NCBI RefSeq assembly: GCF_015689335.1
Contig: NZ_CP065053.1
Span: 1,550,001 to 1,614,000 of the forward strand
Source of the DNA: Massilia antarctica
GTDB lineage: Bacteria > Pseudomonadota > Gammaproteobacteria > Burkholderiales > Burkholderiaceae_D
Direction of reading: 5' to 3'
Length of the DNA stretch: 64,000 bases
A program made the position numbers and the translations under genes. Shown here in pieces: positions 1 through 14,384 of this stretch. The notes below the pieces were generated by a model. It was not told the DNA's origin and ran no database searches. It worked only from the letters and a program-made list of their open reading frames with translations. The number at the start of each line of letters is the position of its first letter. Position 1 is the first letter of the stretch.

Positions 1-16
1 GCATATTGGCGATCAT
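1..16 (-). CDS. mlaE: Start of probable MlaE permease (cut by window edge)
   Basis: Only the first five codons are in the window (M-I-A-N-M). The ATG overlaps the mlaF stop codon as ATGA, the usual translational coupling of mlaF and mlaE. The identity rests entirely on this position: MlaE is the inner-membrane permease that normally follows MlaF in the phospholipid-transport operon. Confidence 0.5.
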
Positions 17-828
17 GCGCGTTCTCCCAGACCGAGGTCCTCGGCGAGCGACTTGCCCGGGTAATGGAAGGGCACCGGGCCATCCGGCGCGGCGTTGACG
101 AATTGCTTGACGTAAGGGTCTTCCGAGACGCGCATGTCGGCCGGCGTGCCCTGGGCCACAATCTTCCCGGCGGACATGAAGTACACATAGTCGGCGATGG
201 CGAAGCATTCGTGCACATCGTGCGACACCAGGATCGAGGTGGAGCCGAGCGCATCGTTGAGCCTGCGGATCAGGTTGGCGGTAACGCCCATCGAGATCGG
301 GTCGAGGCCGGCGAAAGGTTCATCGTACATGATCAGTTCCGGGTCGAGCGCGACGGCGCGGGCGACCGCGACGCGGCGCGCCATGCCGCCGGAAATTTCG
401 GCGGGCTTGAGCTTGGCGGCATTGCGCAGACCGACCGCGTTGAGCTTCATGAGCACCAGGTCGCGGATCAGTTCCTCGGGCAGGTCGGTGTGTTCGCGCA
501 GCGGGAAGGCGACGTTTTCGAACACGGTCAGGTCGGTAAACAGCGCGCCGAACTGGAACAGCATGCCCATCTTGCGGCGCAGACGGTACAGGCCGTCGGT
601 ATCGAGTTCGTGCACGGTTTCACCGGCCACCGAAACGAAGCCTTTCTGCGGGCGGATCTGGCCGCCGATCAGGCGCAGCACCGTGGTCTTGCCGCAGCCG
701 GAGCCGCCCATGACGGCCACGACCTTCCCGCGTGGGAAGTCCATCCGGAGGTTCGACAAGATCGAACGGTCACCGTAAGAAAAATGTAGATCGCGGATTT
801 CGACAAGATTAGACACGGCGCTGTTCAT
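13..828 (-). CDS. mlaF: MlaF, ATP-binding subunit of the Mla phospholipid transporter
   Basis: This 271-aa ABC ATPase would power MlaFEDB, which moves phospholipids between the inner and outer membranes to keep outer-membrane lipid asymmetry. Visible motifs are Walker A GGSGCGKT at residues 41-48, a degenerate signature ISGGM at 145-149, Walker B LIMYDE at 165-170 and the D-loop GLDP. The ISGGM signature and the FQFGALFTDLTVFENVAFPL Q-loop region are typical of MlaF/Ttg2A. The start chosen is the Met before NSAVSNLVEI; an upstream in-frame Met at 864 would add 12 residues unlike the family. The next gene starts inside the stop codon (ATGA), so this is the head of an mla operon running off the window. 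Confidence 0.93.
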   Translation of the reverse strand: MNSAVSNLVEIRDLHFSYGDRSILSNLRMDFPRGKVVAVMGGSGCGKTTVLRLIGGQIRPQKGFVSVAGETVHELDTDGLYRLRRKMGMLFQFGALFTDLTVFENVAFPLREHTDLPEELIRDLVLMKLNAVGLRNAAKLKPAEISGGMARRVAVARAVALDPELIMYDEPFAGLDPISMGVTANLIRRLNDALGSTSILVSHDVHECFAIADYVYFMSAGKIVAQGTPADMRVSEDPYVKQFVNAAPDGPVPFHYPGKSLAEDLGLGERA

Positions 829-1122
829 ATTTGGGAATGCCGTATTGTAGTGCAGAAAGGGCAATCTCTGCTGACGGCCCCCCGATCGGCCATGGGTGCG
901 CGAGGTGAGAATACAACACTACTGAACGGCGGGTCAGATATTTCCGAGCGTAAGTGCTTGTTTTTGTTGGGATAGGGGCGGCAGGAAGATTGGTACGAAG
1001 GCGTACTTATTTCCAATGTTCAACAATGCGTTTATGTAACTTTACATTACTTCATGCATATAACGGCGGCAAAACAGGGGCAAAAGAGACACTTTAGCGC
1101 TGCTTTGGCGCTGGCTTACTAG

Positions 1123-1199
1123 CCGTCTCCCCCGCGCAGGCGGGGGTCCAGGTTCGTCGCTCAGTTGGCAGCAGCGGACCGAACTTGGATTCCCGCCTC
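1123..1199. repeat. Inverted pair of dRS3-like repeats, spacer type A
   Basis: The left arm at 1123-1150 contains CCCCCGCGCAGGCGGGGG. The right arm at about 1183-1199 begins GAACTTGGATTCCCGCC and is truncated. The spacer (GTTCGTCGCTCAGT...CGAACTTGG) matches the spacer of the pair at 63621-63711, so the two are copies of one composite element. Confidence 0.8.
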
Positions 1200-1256
1200 T
1201 CCAGGAACTAGTCTTTGCCGCTAATTTGAGCAGCTTTGCGACTACAAACCTCGAAA

Positions 1257-1339
1257 CCGTCGCTCCCGCGCAGGCGGGAGCCCATAGCACCGTCGATATA
1301 CGAATGTGCTATGGATTCCCGCCTGCGCGGGAATGACGG
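1257..1339. repeat. Inverted pair of dRS3-like repeats, spacer type B
   Basis: Two 34-bp arms (1257-1290 and 1306-1339) are inverted copies of each other with 30 of 34 positions matching, counted by eye. Each contains the GCGCAGGC core in a GGGA/TCCC palindrome and ends in CCATAGCAC. The same arrangement recurs at 26235-26314. Confidence 0.85.
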
Positions 1340-1460
1340 AGCTTAGGTTAGCGCCATTTGGAAGCGCCCTTGCACTTTGCACAGTTCCCAGAGATTTGAG
1401 GAGTTTCATAGAAACTGGGACCTGCGCGGGAATGACGGTGAGTGTAGAGGATAGCGATTT

Positions 1461-2924
1461 TTAGCGCGGCAGGACCGATTCGCCCATCAGGAATTCATCG
1501 ACGGCACGCGCGCACTGGCGGCCTTCGCGGATTGCCCACACCACCAAGGACTGGCCGCGCCGCATGTCGCCCGCCACGAACACCTTCGGCACCGAGGTGG
1601 CGTAGCAGCCCTCGCCATCGGTGGTGGCCTTGGCATTGCCGCGGGCATCTTTTTCCACGCCAAAGGCATCGAGCACCTGTTGCACCGGCGAGACAAAGCC
1701 CATGGCCAGCAGCACCAGGTCGGCTTTCATTTCGAATTCGGAATTCGGCACTTCGATCATCTTGCCGTCTTTCCACTCCACCCGGCAAGCGATCAGCTTA
1801 TCGACCTTGCCGCCCTTGCCTTCGAAACGCTTGGTGGCCACCGCCCAGTCGCGCTCGCACCCTTCTTCATGCGAGGACGAGGTGCGCAGCTTGGTCGGCC
1901 AGTAAGGCCAGACCAGCGGCTTGTTTTCCTGCTCGGGCGGCTGGGGCATCAGTTCGAACTGGGCCACCGACAGCGCGCCGTGGCGGTTCGAGGTGCCGAC
2001 ACAGTCGGACCCGGTATCGCCGCCGCCGATCACGACCACGTTCTTGCCGCTGGCCTTGATCTGGTCCTTGAGCTTGTCGCCGGCATTGACCTTGTTTTGC
2101 AGCGGCAGGAAATCCATCGCGAAGTGCACGCCCTTGAGCTCGCGCCCCGGGACCGGCAAGTCGCGCGGCTGCTCGGCGCCGCCCGCCATGACGATGGCGT
2201 CGAACTCTTTTTCCAGGTCTTCCGGGAAAATCGTTTCCTTGGCCCAGTTGTTAACCGTGGCCGGGAAGTCCTTGCCGACCAGCACGCTGGTGCGGAAGGT
2301 CACGCCTTCGGCTTCCATCTGCTTCACGCGCAGGTCGATGTGGCTCTTTTCCATCTTGAAGTCGGGAATGCCGTAGCGCAGCAGGCCGCCGATGCGGTCG
2401 CTCTTCTCGAACACGGTGACGGCGTGGCCGGCCCGCGCCAGTTGCTGCGCCGCCGCCAGGCCGGCCGGGCCGGAACCGATGATCGCCACTTTCTTGCCGC
2501 TCAGCTTATCCGGCGGCTGCGGCACCACCCAGCCGTGTTCCCAGCCGGTATCGATGATCTTGTGTTCGATCGACTTGATGCCGACCGGATCGTTGATGAT
2601 GCCCAGGGTACAGGCCGACTCGCACGGCGCCGGACAAACGCGGCCGGTGAACTCCGGGAAGTTATTGGTCGAGTGCAGGTTGTCCAGGGCGGCGCGGTAA
2701 TTGCCGTGAAAGACCAAGTCATTCCAGTCGGGGATGATGTTATTGACGGGACAGCCGCTGTTGCAGAAAGGGATGCCGCAATCCATGCAGCGCGCCGCCT
2801 GCACCTTCGCTTGCGGATCGCTCAGGTGCAGCACGAATTCCTTGTAGTTCTTGACCCGCGCCGCGGGCTCGAGATAGCCCTCGTCCTGACGCTTGAATTC
2901 CATGAAGCCGGTAATTTTACCCAC
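1461..2924 (-). CDS. gltD: Glutamate synthase (NADPH) small subunit
   Basis: The 487-aa beta subunit of GOGAT oxidises NADPH and passes electrons through FAD and 4Fe-4S centres to GltB for glutamate synthesis from glutamine and 2-oxoglutarate. Cysteine clusters are at C46/C49/C54/C58 and C97/C101/C105. The FAD-binding GSGPAG is at 150-155 and the NADPH site GGGDTGSDC at 300-308. Length and motifs are normal for the family. It lies 54 bp downstream of gltB on the same strand, so gltBD is one transcription unit. Confidence 0.97.
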   Translation of the reverse strand: MGKITGFMEFKRQDEGYLEPAARVKNYKEFVLHLSDPQAKVQAARCMDCGIPFCNSGCPVNNIIPDWNDLVFHGNYRAALDNLHSTNNFPEFTGRVCPAPCESACTLGIINDPVGIKSIEHKIIDTGWEHGWVVPQPPDKLSGKKVAIIGSGPAGLAAAQQLARAGHAVTVFEKSDRIGGLLRYGIPDFKMEKSHIDLRVKQMEAEGVTFRTSVLVGKDFPATVNNWAKETIFPEDLEKEFDAIVMAGGAEQPRDLPVPGRELKGVHFAMDFLPLQNKVNAGDKLKDQIKASGKNVVVIGGGDTGSDCVGTSNRHGALSVAQFELMPQPPEQENKPLVWPYWPTKLRTSSSHEEGCERDWAVATKRFEGKGGKVDKLIACRVEWKDGKMIEVPNSEFEMKADLVLLAMGFVSPVQQVLDAFGVEKDARGNAKATTDGEGCYATSVPKVFVAGDMRRGQSLVVWAIREGRQCARAVDEFLMGESVLPR

Positions 2925-2978
2925 GATGTTTTTCCTTGTGTTCTATGCGGCGGGGCTCATGTGCCCGCCCGGGCTGTC

Positions 2979-7715
<4,737 letters not shown>

Positions 7716-7915
7716 GCGCATTCTCCACAGCTTTTGAAAGTCGAAGACCAAGGTTAGTGCAATGCAGCAGAAACGGCAATAGGATTAATTAGGGTCAGAG
7801 TCGAATTAATTGATATTGCGTCGCTCATAAAATTAAATAGGGACACAGTTATCCTGTTTTTGCGTTTATCCATTCTGCTTAGCTGGAACAAGGCTTTCTG
7901 GCGTTTCTGACAGGC

Positions 7916-7942
7916 GAAAAAAAACGCCCAGCGGGCGTTTTC
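7916..7942 (-). terminator. Rho-independent terminator of the RAYT gene
   Basis: On the minus strand the stem AAAACGCCC / GGGCGTTTT closes over a 3-nt loop and is followed by an uninterrupted T run. It overlaps the transposase stop codon and should insulate gltB from transposase read-through. Confidence 0.85.
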
Positions 7943-8642
7943 AAGGGGCGGGAGCCTTGATTTTGAACGGTCGGCCTCGCTTTGCAGGCAATACCTGGCG
8001 CTTGGCGCGGTGTTGCAATTCTGTCTTAAAAGCATCGGAGCCCAGCGGCCAGCCCTTGAGCACGGCGGCGTTGATCTGGTCCAGCTGCTCGCGCGTGAGG
8101 GTTGGCCGGCTCAGCTCGATGTAAGCCGCTTCGCGCTGGAAGGGGGTGTTACCCAGCGCCCAATAGAGCGCATGGTCAGTGATCAGGCTGTCGGGCTGGG
8201 CGCCGGCATGGTGGGCGTAGCTCGACCAGGGGTAATTCACGGGATCGGACACAAGCTCGTTGCGCACCGGGTTGTGTTCTATATAGCGGCTGCAGAGCAG
8301 GAAATAGGCGGCGGCATCGATCAGCGAGGTTTTGAAGCGTCCCTGGAACAGGCTGCCACTGCGTCCGTACTTGGCGTTAAACCAGGGAACGTAGTAGCGG
8401 CCCACCCGCTGCATGGTTTGCGCCAGGCCTTCCGCCGTCGACGGCGAAGCGAGCAGGTGCAGGTGGTTGGGCATCAGCACGTAGGCGTGAACGGCGACCT
8501 TGAATTCCCTGGCGCTTTCCTTCAGCCAGCCGAGGAAGCGCTGGTAATCCTCGCTTTCGCGAAAGATCAGCTGGCGGTCGTTGCCGTGCTGGATGATGTG
8601 GTGCGGCTGGTTGGGGAGGACAAGGCGGGGAAGGCGGGCCAT
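7941..8642 (-). CDS. REP-associated tyrosine transposase (Y1/HUH family)
   Basis: A 233-aa single-strand DNA transposase of the TnpA_REP/RAYT group. The N-terminal RAYT signature NQPHHIIQHGNDRQLIF is present. The metal-binding HUH motif is H60-L-H62 within LMPNHLHLL, and the catalytic tyrosine is Y120 in SRYIEHNPVRN. The basic C-terminus (KRGRPFKIK) may bind DNA. The family acts on palindromic REP sequences, and this window has several dRS3-like palindromes that could be substrates, though the link is untested. The frame is intact, so the gene may be active or domesticated. Confidence 0.9.
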   Translation of the reverse strand: MARLPRLVLPNQPHHIIQHGNDRQLIFRESEDYQRFLGWLKESAREFKVAVHAYVLMPNHLHLLASPSTAEGLAQTMQRVGRYYVPWFNAKYGRSGSLFQGRFKTSLIDAAAYFLLCSRYIEHNPVRNELVSDPVNYPWSSYAHHAGAQPDSLITDHALYWALGNTPFQREAAYIELSRPTLTREQLDQINAAVLKGWPLGSDAFKTELQHRAKRQVLPAKRGRPFKIKAPAP

Positions 8643-8858
8643 GGCGGTATGAAAGAAGGGGCGGAGCGTGACATTTTACGCAAATGCGCCCGCTCTGTCC
8701 CTCATTGAAAAAGGGCTCTCCAAGATCGCGGATGACTATGTCCCTGATTTTTAGCGCTTGGCTGAGGTGCCTTGGATACCCGCCAAGGGGGGCCGCCTGG
8801 GCCGGGGATGACGGAGCCGAGGGAAAGCTTCGTTTGTGCGCGTGGTCTGTGGACTGGC

Positions 8859-9542
8859 TTACGCCAGGGTGAAACCGGCGGACAAGCTGTAGCCTTCGCC
8901 GTAGGCACTGCGCAGTGGCAAGTCCTGGCCCAGGCCCGTGCGGGCTTTCTTGCGCAGGCGGTAGACCAGCATGTCGACCCGGCGGCTGGCATCGGGATCA
9001 TCGCCGCCCATGCCGGCCACGATCACCTGGCGTGGCACGGGGCGCGTGTTGAGCGTGAGCAAGTGCAGGAAGTTGCACTCTTTTTCGGTCAGGTCGACCA
9101 CCGCACCCATCAGTTCGAGCTGACGCGCACTGACTCGCAAGGTCCACTTGCTCGGCAATTGAGCTGCCGGCTCGGGCGGGCGCACGCGCCGGTCCAGCGC
9201 CTCGATATGGGCGGCCAGCTCCGGAAACTTGATCGGCTTGGTCAGGTAATGATCGGCGCCCAGGCGCAGACCGAGAATGCGGTTGTCGAAGGCGACCCGC
9301 CCGGTCAGCACCAGCAGGCCGATTTCGGGATACAGCTGGCGCATGCGCGGAATGACATTGAAACCATCTTCATCCGGCAAGCCGAGATCGAGCACGACCA
9401 CGGCGGTCGGGGTCTTGGTCAGCGCGGCCCACATGTCGGCGGCGGTGGTCGCGACCATCACTTCATGGTTGAGCTCCGTCAGGAACTCCGCCATATCGCC
9501 GGCATAGTCGCCGTTGTCCTCAACAATCAATATCTGCGTCAT
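8859..9542 (-). CDS. OmpR-family response regulator
   Basis: A 227-aa regulator with an N-terminal receiver domain (residues 1-118): acidic pair E8/D9, phosphoacceptor D52 in VVVLDLGLPD, T80 and K102. The C-terminal winged-helix DNA-binding domain includes LTEKECNFLHLL and ends RSAYGEGYSL. The central part (MGGDDPDASRRVDMLVYRLRKK) is a somewhat divergent recognition helix region. It lies 44 bp downstream of the histidine kinase gene on the same strand, so the two form a two-component pair. The target genes cannot be told from the window. Confidence 0.92.
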   Translation of the reverse strand: MTQILIVEDNGDYAGDMAEFLTELNHEVMVATTAADMWAALTKTPTAVVVLDLGLPDEDGFNVIPRMRQLYPEIGLLVLTGRVAFDNRILGLRLGADHYLTKPIKFPELAAHIEALDRRVRPPEPAAQLPSKWTLRVSARQLELMGAVVDLTEKECNFLHLLTLNTRPVPRQVIVAGMGGDDPDASRRVDMLVYRLRKKARTGLGQDLPLRSAYGEGYSLSAGFTLA

Positions 9543-9586
9543 GGGTTGGCCATTTTCTTCATTTCATTACCCCGTGCATCGTTTCC

Positions 9587-10774
9587 TTACTTGCGCGCGG
9601 CGCCTTCCCTTGTGTGTTGATTAGCGGAATTATCACTGTTGCACCCTTCTGGCGCAACTCTTTTCCCCGCCGCTCGTTGCGCGGGAAGGCAGATTTTGAA
9701 CAAGGCGCCCGATGGTGTCACATTTTGGACACCGATGGTGCCTCCATGTACCTCGATCACGGAACGCGCCAGATATAAGCCCAGACCGGAACCTTGTCCC
9801 ACGGCATTACTGCCCCGACAAGCCTTGCCGAAAATCGTCGCGCTCTCGGCATCCGGCACGCCATCACCATGGTCGCGCACCGACAGTTCGATACCGTCCA
9901 CCGTAGCGTGACCGGACAGGACGACCGGCTGTCCGGGCGGAGAATACTGCAACGCGTTGTCCACCAGCACTTTGAGGGCGAGACGCATGCCGTAAGGCTG
10001 AACCCGGATCAAGGGCGGCAAACCATCGCACTCGACCAGCGCGCTACCGCCCGCGGCGGTAATCAGGGCGGCACTTTCCCGCAGCAGCGCTTCCGGCGCC
10101 ACGGTGTCGGGCGGGCGCGTACCGCCGATCTCGTCCATGCGATCGGGCGACAGGTGCTCGTCCAGCATGCCGATCAGCCGGTCGACGGCCGCCTGGATCT
10201 TGCGGTAGCGCAGACGGGTCGGCTCGTCGGCCTGGGCGCCGGTCGCTTCGAGGCGCTGGATGGCGCCGTCGATGGTCGACAAGGGCGTACGGAACTCATG
10301 GTTCAGCATGCTCGCAAAACGGCGCTGCCGCTCGATGCGGTCGCGCGCGGCGCTGGCATCGACCAGCACCCCGACCAGCGCGTCCGGCTTGCCGTCGGCG
10401 TCCGTCAGCAGGGTGGAATGCACCTCGATGGGCACCGTGCTGCCATCGGGCCGCGGCTGGTCGAAATAACGCACGAGGGCGCGCCGGCTCTGGTCGCCCG
10501 CGTTAAAACGGGCCAGGCGTTCAGGCAATCCCGCGCACAAGACGGCGAGCGGCGTATTCGCTTCACGCGTGGAAAATTGCGCGATGAAATCTCTCGGGGC
10601 ATATCCGAGCATCGTCCGGACCGACGGGCTGATGTACGACAGCATGCCGGAGCTACAGTCCACGACCCAGGCGACGTCGCCACGCAACTCGGCAATGGCT
10701 CGGAACCGTTCCATGAGCACAATGTCGCCGGTCGTCACGGGTCCCTTGCTTGCCTCACTGACACCGATATTCAT
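9587..10774 (-). CDS. PAS-domain sensor histidine kinase, soluble
   Basis: A 395-aa kinase. Residues about 22-140 form a PAS domain (SGMLSYISPSVRTMLGY). A HisKA domain with phosphoacceptor H159 (MLNHEFRTPLS) follows, then a HATPase_c domain with N-box DNALQYSPPGQ, G1 DHGDGVPD and G2 GQGSGLGLYLAR. No signal peptide or membrane segment is visible, so it probably senses an intracellular cue through PAS. It is cotranscribed with the response regulator that follows it. Confidence 0.92.
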   Translation of the reverse strand: MNIGVSEASKGPVTTGDIVLMERFRAIAELRGDVAWVVDCSSGMLSYISPSVRTMLGYAPRDFIAQFSTREANTPLAVLCAGLPERLARFNAGDQSRRALVRYFDQPRPDGSTVPIEVHSTLLTDADGKPDALVGVLVDASAARDRIERQRRFASMLNHEFRTPLSTIDGAIQRLEATGAQADEPTRLRYRKIQAAVDRLIGMLDEHLSPDRMDEIGGTRPPDTVAPEALLRESAALITAAGGSALVECDGLPPLIRVQPYGMRLALKVLVDNALQYSPPGQPVVLSGHATVDGIELSVRDHGDGVPDAESATIFGKACRGSNAVGQGSGLGLYLARSVIEVHGGTIGVQNVTPSGALFKICLPAQRAAGKRVAPEGCNSDNSANQHTREGAARK

Positions 10775-10861
10775 GGAACGCTTTCTTTACCCACTCAACA
10801 CTGACACTGCCATAGTATATCCCCGCCGTTGCGGGAAAGTACATGAACGAATGCCGGCCTG

Positions 10862-13800
10862 CTACTCCTCCAGCGGCGCGAAAATGGCTTGCAGGTCTTC
10901 CTGGCTCAGGCTCATTTTTTGCGACTCGCCTTCGGCCAGGATGGATTGGGCCAGATCGGATTTCTTTTGCTGCAAAAGCTGGATTTTCTCTTCCAGGGTC
11001 CCCTTGGCGATCAGCTTGTAGACGAACACGGGCTTGTCCTGGCCGATGCGCCAGGCCCGGTCGGTGGCTTGGTTTTCGGCGGCCGGATTCCACCACGGAT
11101 CGTAGTGAATCACCGTATCGGCCGCTGTCAGGTTGAGGCCGACGCCGCCGGCTTTCAGACTGATCAGGAAAATCGGCACCGCGCCCTGCTGGAAGGCGGC
11201 GACCTGGGCCGCGCGGTCCTTGGTGTCGCCGGTGAGCAAGGCGTACGGAATGCGGCGCGCGTTGAGCTCTTCCTCGATCAGGGCCAGCATGCTGGTAAAT
11301 TGCGAGAACACCAGGATCTTGCGGCCTTCTTCCAGCAAATCGTCGACCATTTGCATCAGATCGATCAGCTTGGCGGAACCGCTGTCTTTCTTCTTGGCGG
11401 GCAAGGCTTTCACCAGGCGCGGGTCGCAGCAAACCTGGCGCAGCTTGAGCAAGGCTTCGAGGATGACGATCTGGCTGCGCGCCACGCCTTTTTTATCGAT
11501 CTCGTCGCGCACTTTCTTGTCCATTGCCAAGCGCACGGTTTCGTACAGATCGCGCTGGGCGCCCGACAATTCGACCTTGCGCACCATTTCCGTTTTCGGC
11601 GGCAATTCCTTGGCCACATTGTCCTTGGTCCGGCGCAGCAAGAAGGGGCGGATGCGGCGGTTCAGCAGTGCGCGCCGCAACGGGTCGTCCTGGCGCTCGA
11701 TCGGATGGCGGAACTGGTTGTTGAAGGTTTTCTCATCGCCCAGCAGGCCCGGCAGCAGGAAATGGAATTGCGACCACAGCTCGCCCAGGTGATTTTCCAG
11801 CGGCGTGCCGGTCAGGCACAGGCGGTGGCGCGATTTCAGCAGGCCGGCGCTCTGGGCCGCCTTGGAGCGCGTGTTCTTGATGTAATGCGATTCGTCGAGG
11901 ATGACAAGGTGGAACTCGTGCTCGCGCAGCTTTTCTTCATCGCGCGGCAACAGGGCGTAAGTGGTCAGGACCAGATCGACTTCCTCGATCTTGTCGAACT
12001 GTTCCAGGCGCTCCTTGCCTTGCAGCAGCAGCACGCGCAGGTCGGGGGCAAAGCGGGCTGCTTCATCCTGCCAGTTGGTCATCAGGCTGGTGGGCGCGAT
12101 GACCAGGGCCGGATGGGTCAGGCGGCCGGCTTCCTTTTCGATCAGGATGTGGGCCAGGGTTTGCACCGTCTTGCCCAGGCCCATGTCATCGGCCAGGATG
12201 CCGGCCAGGTCATACTCGCGCAGGAATTGCATCCAAGCCAGGCCATCTGCCTGATAGTCGCGCAGGGTGGCCTGGAGCCCCGCCGGGGGCGCCACTTTTT
12301 GTACGGAACCGAACAAGCTCAGCTTGCGGCCGGTTTCGCGCAACTGCTCGCCGCCGAACCAGCGCAAAGCGGTTCCGCGTGCCAGTTCTTCGAGCCGGCC
12401 CGCATCCAGGGTCGAGAGCCTGACCTTGTTTTTGATCTTGTCGCTGAAATAAAGTTCACCCAAGGTGTTCAGAATCGGCTTGAGGCGGCCCCAGGGCAGC
12501 GCCACGCGCAGGCCGTCGGGCAGGGTGGCCAGCATCTGGTCGCTATCGCCGTGGGCGGCCAGTACCTCGGGATCGAAGTCGCTCGGGGCGCTGCGGATCA
12601 GTTGCACCAGCACGGGCAGCAAGGGTACGCGTTTCTGGTTGACCACGATGCCCAGCTCCAGTTCGAACCAGGCGTTGCCGGCTTCGGCCGGCTCGTCGAT
12701 CTCCGCGTACCAGTCTTCAACGGCGACCACGTCGTAGCGGTATTTGCTCGATTTCTGCACATGCCAGCCAGCCTCGATCAAGCCGGCCAGGTCGCCTGCG
12801 GCAAAGCGCAGCCAGTGCGCCTGGCTTTCCAGCTGCTGGGCGCCGGCCAGGGCATTGAGCGGCGGCGTGCCCGGTTTGCGGAAACCGAGGGCGGTGAGTT
12901 CTTCCAGCGCGACAGCCTCGGCCGCAATATCGCGGGCGATGACTTCAGTCACGTCGCCCACCTGGCGCACCACGCGCTGGGCCGGGTCGAAGGAAACCCG
13001 CTCCCCGTCGTAATCGAAGGACAGCACGGCGTAATCGTGCCAGCGCTGGTGCGATCCGTCGGCCAGGGGCACGCTATCGAGCAGCAAGTGCGGATTCGGC
13101 TTGACGTCGTCGCGCAAGCGCTGGATCAGCGGCTGGGGCAGGGGCATCAGTTGCTGCAAGCCATGGGCCAGCAACAGTTGCGAGACGCGCTTCTTGTCAT
13201 TGCCGCTCAGCGCGGGCGCTTGCGCCACCAGCGCCTGCAAGTCGGCCAGGGAAATATCGACACCGCCGCGGTTGAGCGCGAGCGCGCCGCAGGACAGGTT
13301 ATCGATATACCACGGCGGATCGGTCGGCAGCATGTAATCGATCTGGTCGGCGGCGGTGTGGGTCGCGCCGCTGGCGGGCTGGACTTGCCAGCCGAGACGC
13401 GCGCTGCGGCCTTCCTCGCGCCACACCAGGTTGGCTTCGCGCACGGGGCCGGCCTGGAGCGGGTAGATCAAGCCGTTGGCCATGTCGGCCCAGGAATTCG
13501 CCCATAGCAATTTGTCTTGTTCCAGCAACATTTGCAGGAGGATCGCGCCGACCTTGCCTTTCGGTTCGGTCGCGCTGCCGCCCTGGGATGCGGCGCCGCT
13601 GCGCATGGCGATGAAGAAGCGCACCAGGTCTTCATCGTCGCCTTCGAGATAGGCGGGCGGGGCCGAGAGCAGGGAAAACACTTCGCTGACCGGGCTGGCG
13701 GCGGCCACTTCGCCGTTCGGGCGCAAGCGGGCCTTGCACAGGCACAGGGCGACGTGACGGCCGCCGCTGGTCGGGGCCAGGACATAGACGAACTTGTATT

Positions 13801-13978
13801 GGGCGACTTTGGGATCCTTGACCTCCAGGTCGAGCTTGGGCTGTGGGTGGGCGGCAGCCTCGACCCGTTGCAGCCAGCTGGCGATCGGCGCCGGCAAGGC
13901 CGACGCGTTGGCGTGCGGCGCAGCGGTGGCAGGGCGTCCTTCGCGGGGTTCGTCGCGCGTTAAATCCATCGTGTGCAT
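10862..13978 (-). CDS. SNF2-family DEAD/DEAH-box helicase
   Basis: A protein of about 1038 aa in the Swi2/Snf2 (HepA/RapA-like) group of ATP-dependent DNA translocases. The N-terminal 560 residues are specific to bacterial SNF2 proteins. The ATPase core has Walker A DDMGLGKT near residue 600, the box II variant DESH (LVILDESHYIKN) near 695 and the helicase C domain (LVFSQFTSML, then TDRAWRIGQDKPVFVYKL) from about 890. The frame is open to 14203, but the first 75 residues look like non-coding DNA. I used the Met at 13978 (MHTMDLTRDE); 13969 is equally possible and neither has a strong ribosome-binding site. The role is probably in transcription or DNA repair, but is not known. Confidence 0.88.
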   Translation of the reverse strand: MHTMDLTRDEPREGRPATAAPHANASALPAPIASWLQRVEAAAHPQPKLDLEVKDPKVAQYKFVYVLAPTSGGRHVALCLCKARLRPNGEVAAASPVSEVFSLLSAPPAYLEGDDEDLVRFFIAMRSGAASQGGSATEPKGKVGAILLQMLLEQDKLLWANSWADMANGLIYPLQAGPVREANLVWREEGRSARLGWQVQPASGATHTAADQIDYMLPTDPPWYIDNLSCGALALNRGGVDISLADLQALVAQAPALSGNDKKRVSQLLLAHGLQQLMPLPQPLIQRLRDDVKPNPHLLLDSVPLADGSHQRWHDYAVLSFDYDGERVSFDPAQRVVRQVGDVTEVIARDIAAEAVALEELTALGFRKPGTPPLNALAGAQQLESQAHWLRFAAGDLAGLIEAGWHVQKSSKYRYDVVAVEDWYAEIDEPAEAGNAWFELELGIVVNQKRVPLLPVLVQLIRSAPSDFDPEVLAAHGDSDQMLATLPDGLRVALPWGRLKPILNTLGELYFSDKIKNKVRLSTLDAGRLEELARGTALRWFGGEQLRETGRKLSLFGSVQKVAPPAGLQATLRDYQADGLAWMQFLREYDLAGILADDMGLGKTVQTLAHILIEKEAGRLTHPALVIAPTSLMTNWQDEAARFAPDLRVLLLQGKERLEQFDKIEEVDLVLTTYALLPRDEEKLREHEFHLVILDESHYIKNTRSKAAQSAGLLKSRHRLCLTGTPLENHLGELWSQFHFLLPGLLGDEKTFNNQFRHPIERQDDPLRRALLNRRIRPFLLRRTKDNVAKELPPKTEMVRKVELSGAQRDLYETVRLAMDKKVRDEIDKKGVARSQIVILEALLKLRQVCCDPRLVKALPAKKKDSGSAKLIDLMQMVDDLLEEGRKILVFSQFTSMLALIEEELNARRIPYALLTGDTKDRAAQVAAFQQGAVPIFLISLKAGGVGLNLTAADTVIHYDPWWNPAAENQATDRAWRIGQDKPVFVYKLIAKGTLEEKIQLLQQKKSDLAQSILAEGESQKMSLSQEDLQAIFAPLEE

Positions 13979-14384
13979 GTGTTCTGTAAGGGCAATATCG
14001 GAGACGATAACACCCGATATTATCCGACATAAAGAGGCTTGTGTTCTGTTCTCTTTCGCACGCAGGGGCGCGTGTCCGGCAGCCAGGGGCTGGCGAATCG
14101 CATTCATGCTCAGCGGGTAAATAGTCGTGCGGTGGCGACCGAAATTAACCATGGACGACCTGCGCCCTTCACTTGCCACGAAAGAAATATTTCTTATACG
14201 CACTTTTTACACTGATGGTTCATGAAATTTCCAGCAGCGCAGTTCTGTAGAATCGTCGCTTTTCAGCCCTTGAGCGACGGAATAATCTGGCAATCCGTCT
14301 TGTCGACAAACTGAGCAAATGGTTTGTTGCCACACCTCCGAGTACGCCGATAGAGCACCAAAATCCTTAAGGTTAAAATTCTTA

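Larger units (their letters stand above)
829..1460. other. Repeat-rich intergenic region
   Basis: About 630 bp separate mlaF from the gltD stop. I see no convincing gene. The region holds two inverted pairs of the dispersed palindromic repeat (1123-1199 and 1257-1339) and a partial copy at 1421-1438. The mlaF promoter should lie near 830-1000, where the sequence is less GC-rich, but no clear -35/-10 pair stands out. Confidence 0.7.
7785..8753 (-). mobile_element. RAYT (IS200/IS605-like REP transposase) element
   Basis: The transposase gene at 7941-8642 is flanked by short sequences that do not look like host genes. On the left are AGGGTCAGAGTCGAATTAA (7790-7808) and AAATAGGGACACAGTTATC (7835-7853). 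On the right is GATGACTATGTCCCTGATTT (8731-8750), an imperfect inverted match to the left GGGACACAGTTATC motif. The exact ends are uncertain. Such flanks accompany RAYT genes, which do not make target duplications. Confidence 0.6.

Noticed and set aside
825..1290. Short minus-strand frames between mlaF and gltD
   Set aside because: They read through palindromic repeats, have no ribosome-binding site and no recognisable protein features.
10889..13507. An 872-codon plus-strand frame
   Set aside because: Antisense to the SNF2 helicase gene; low-complexity composition and no motif. The same reason removes the long frames antisense to tex, ivd/aceK, the M4 protease, the TonB receptor and dacB.
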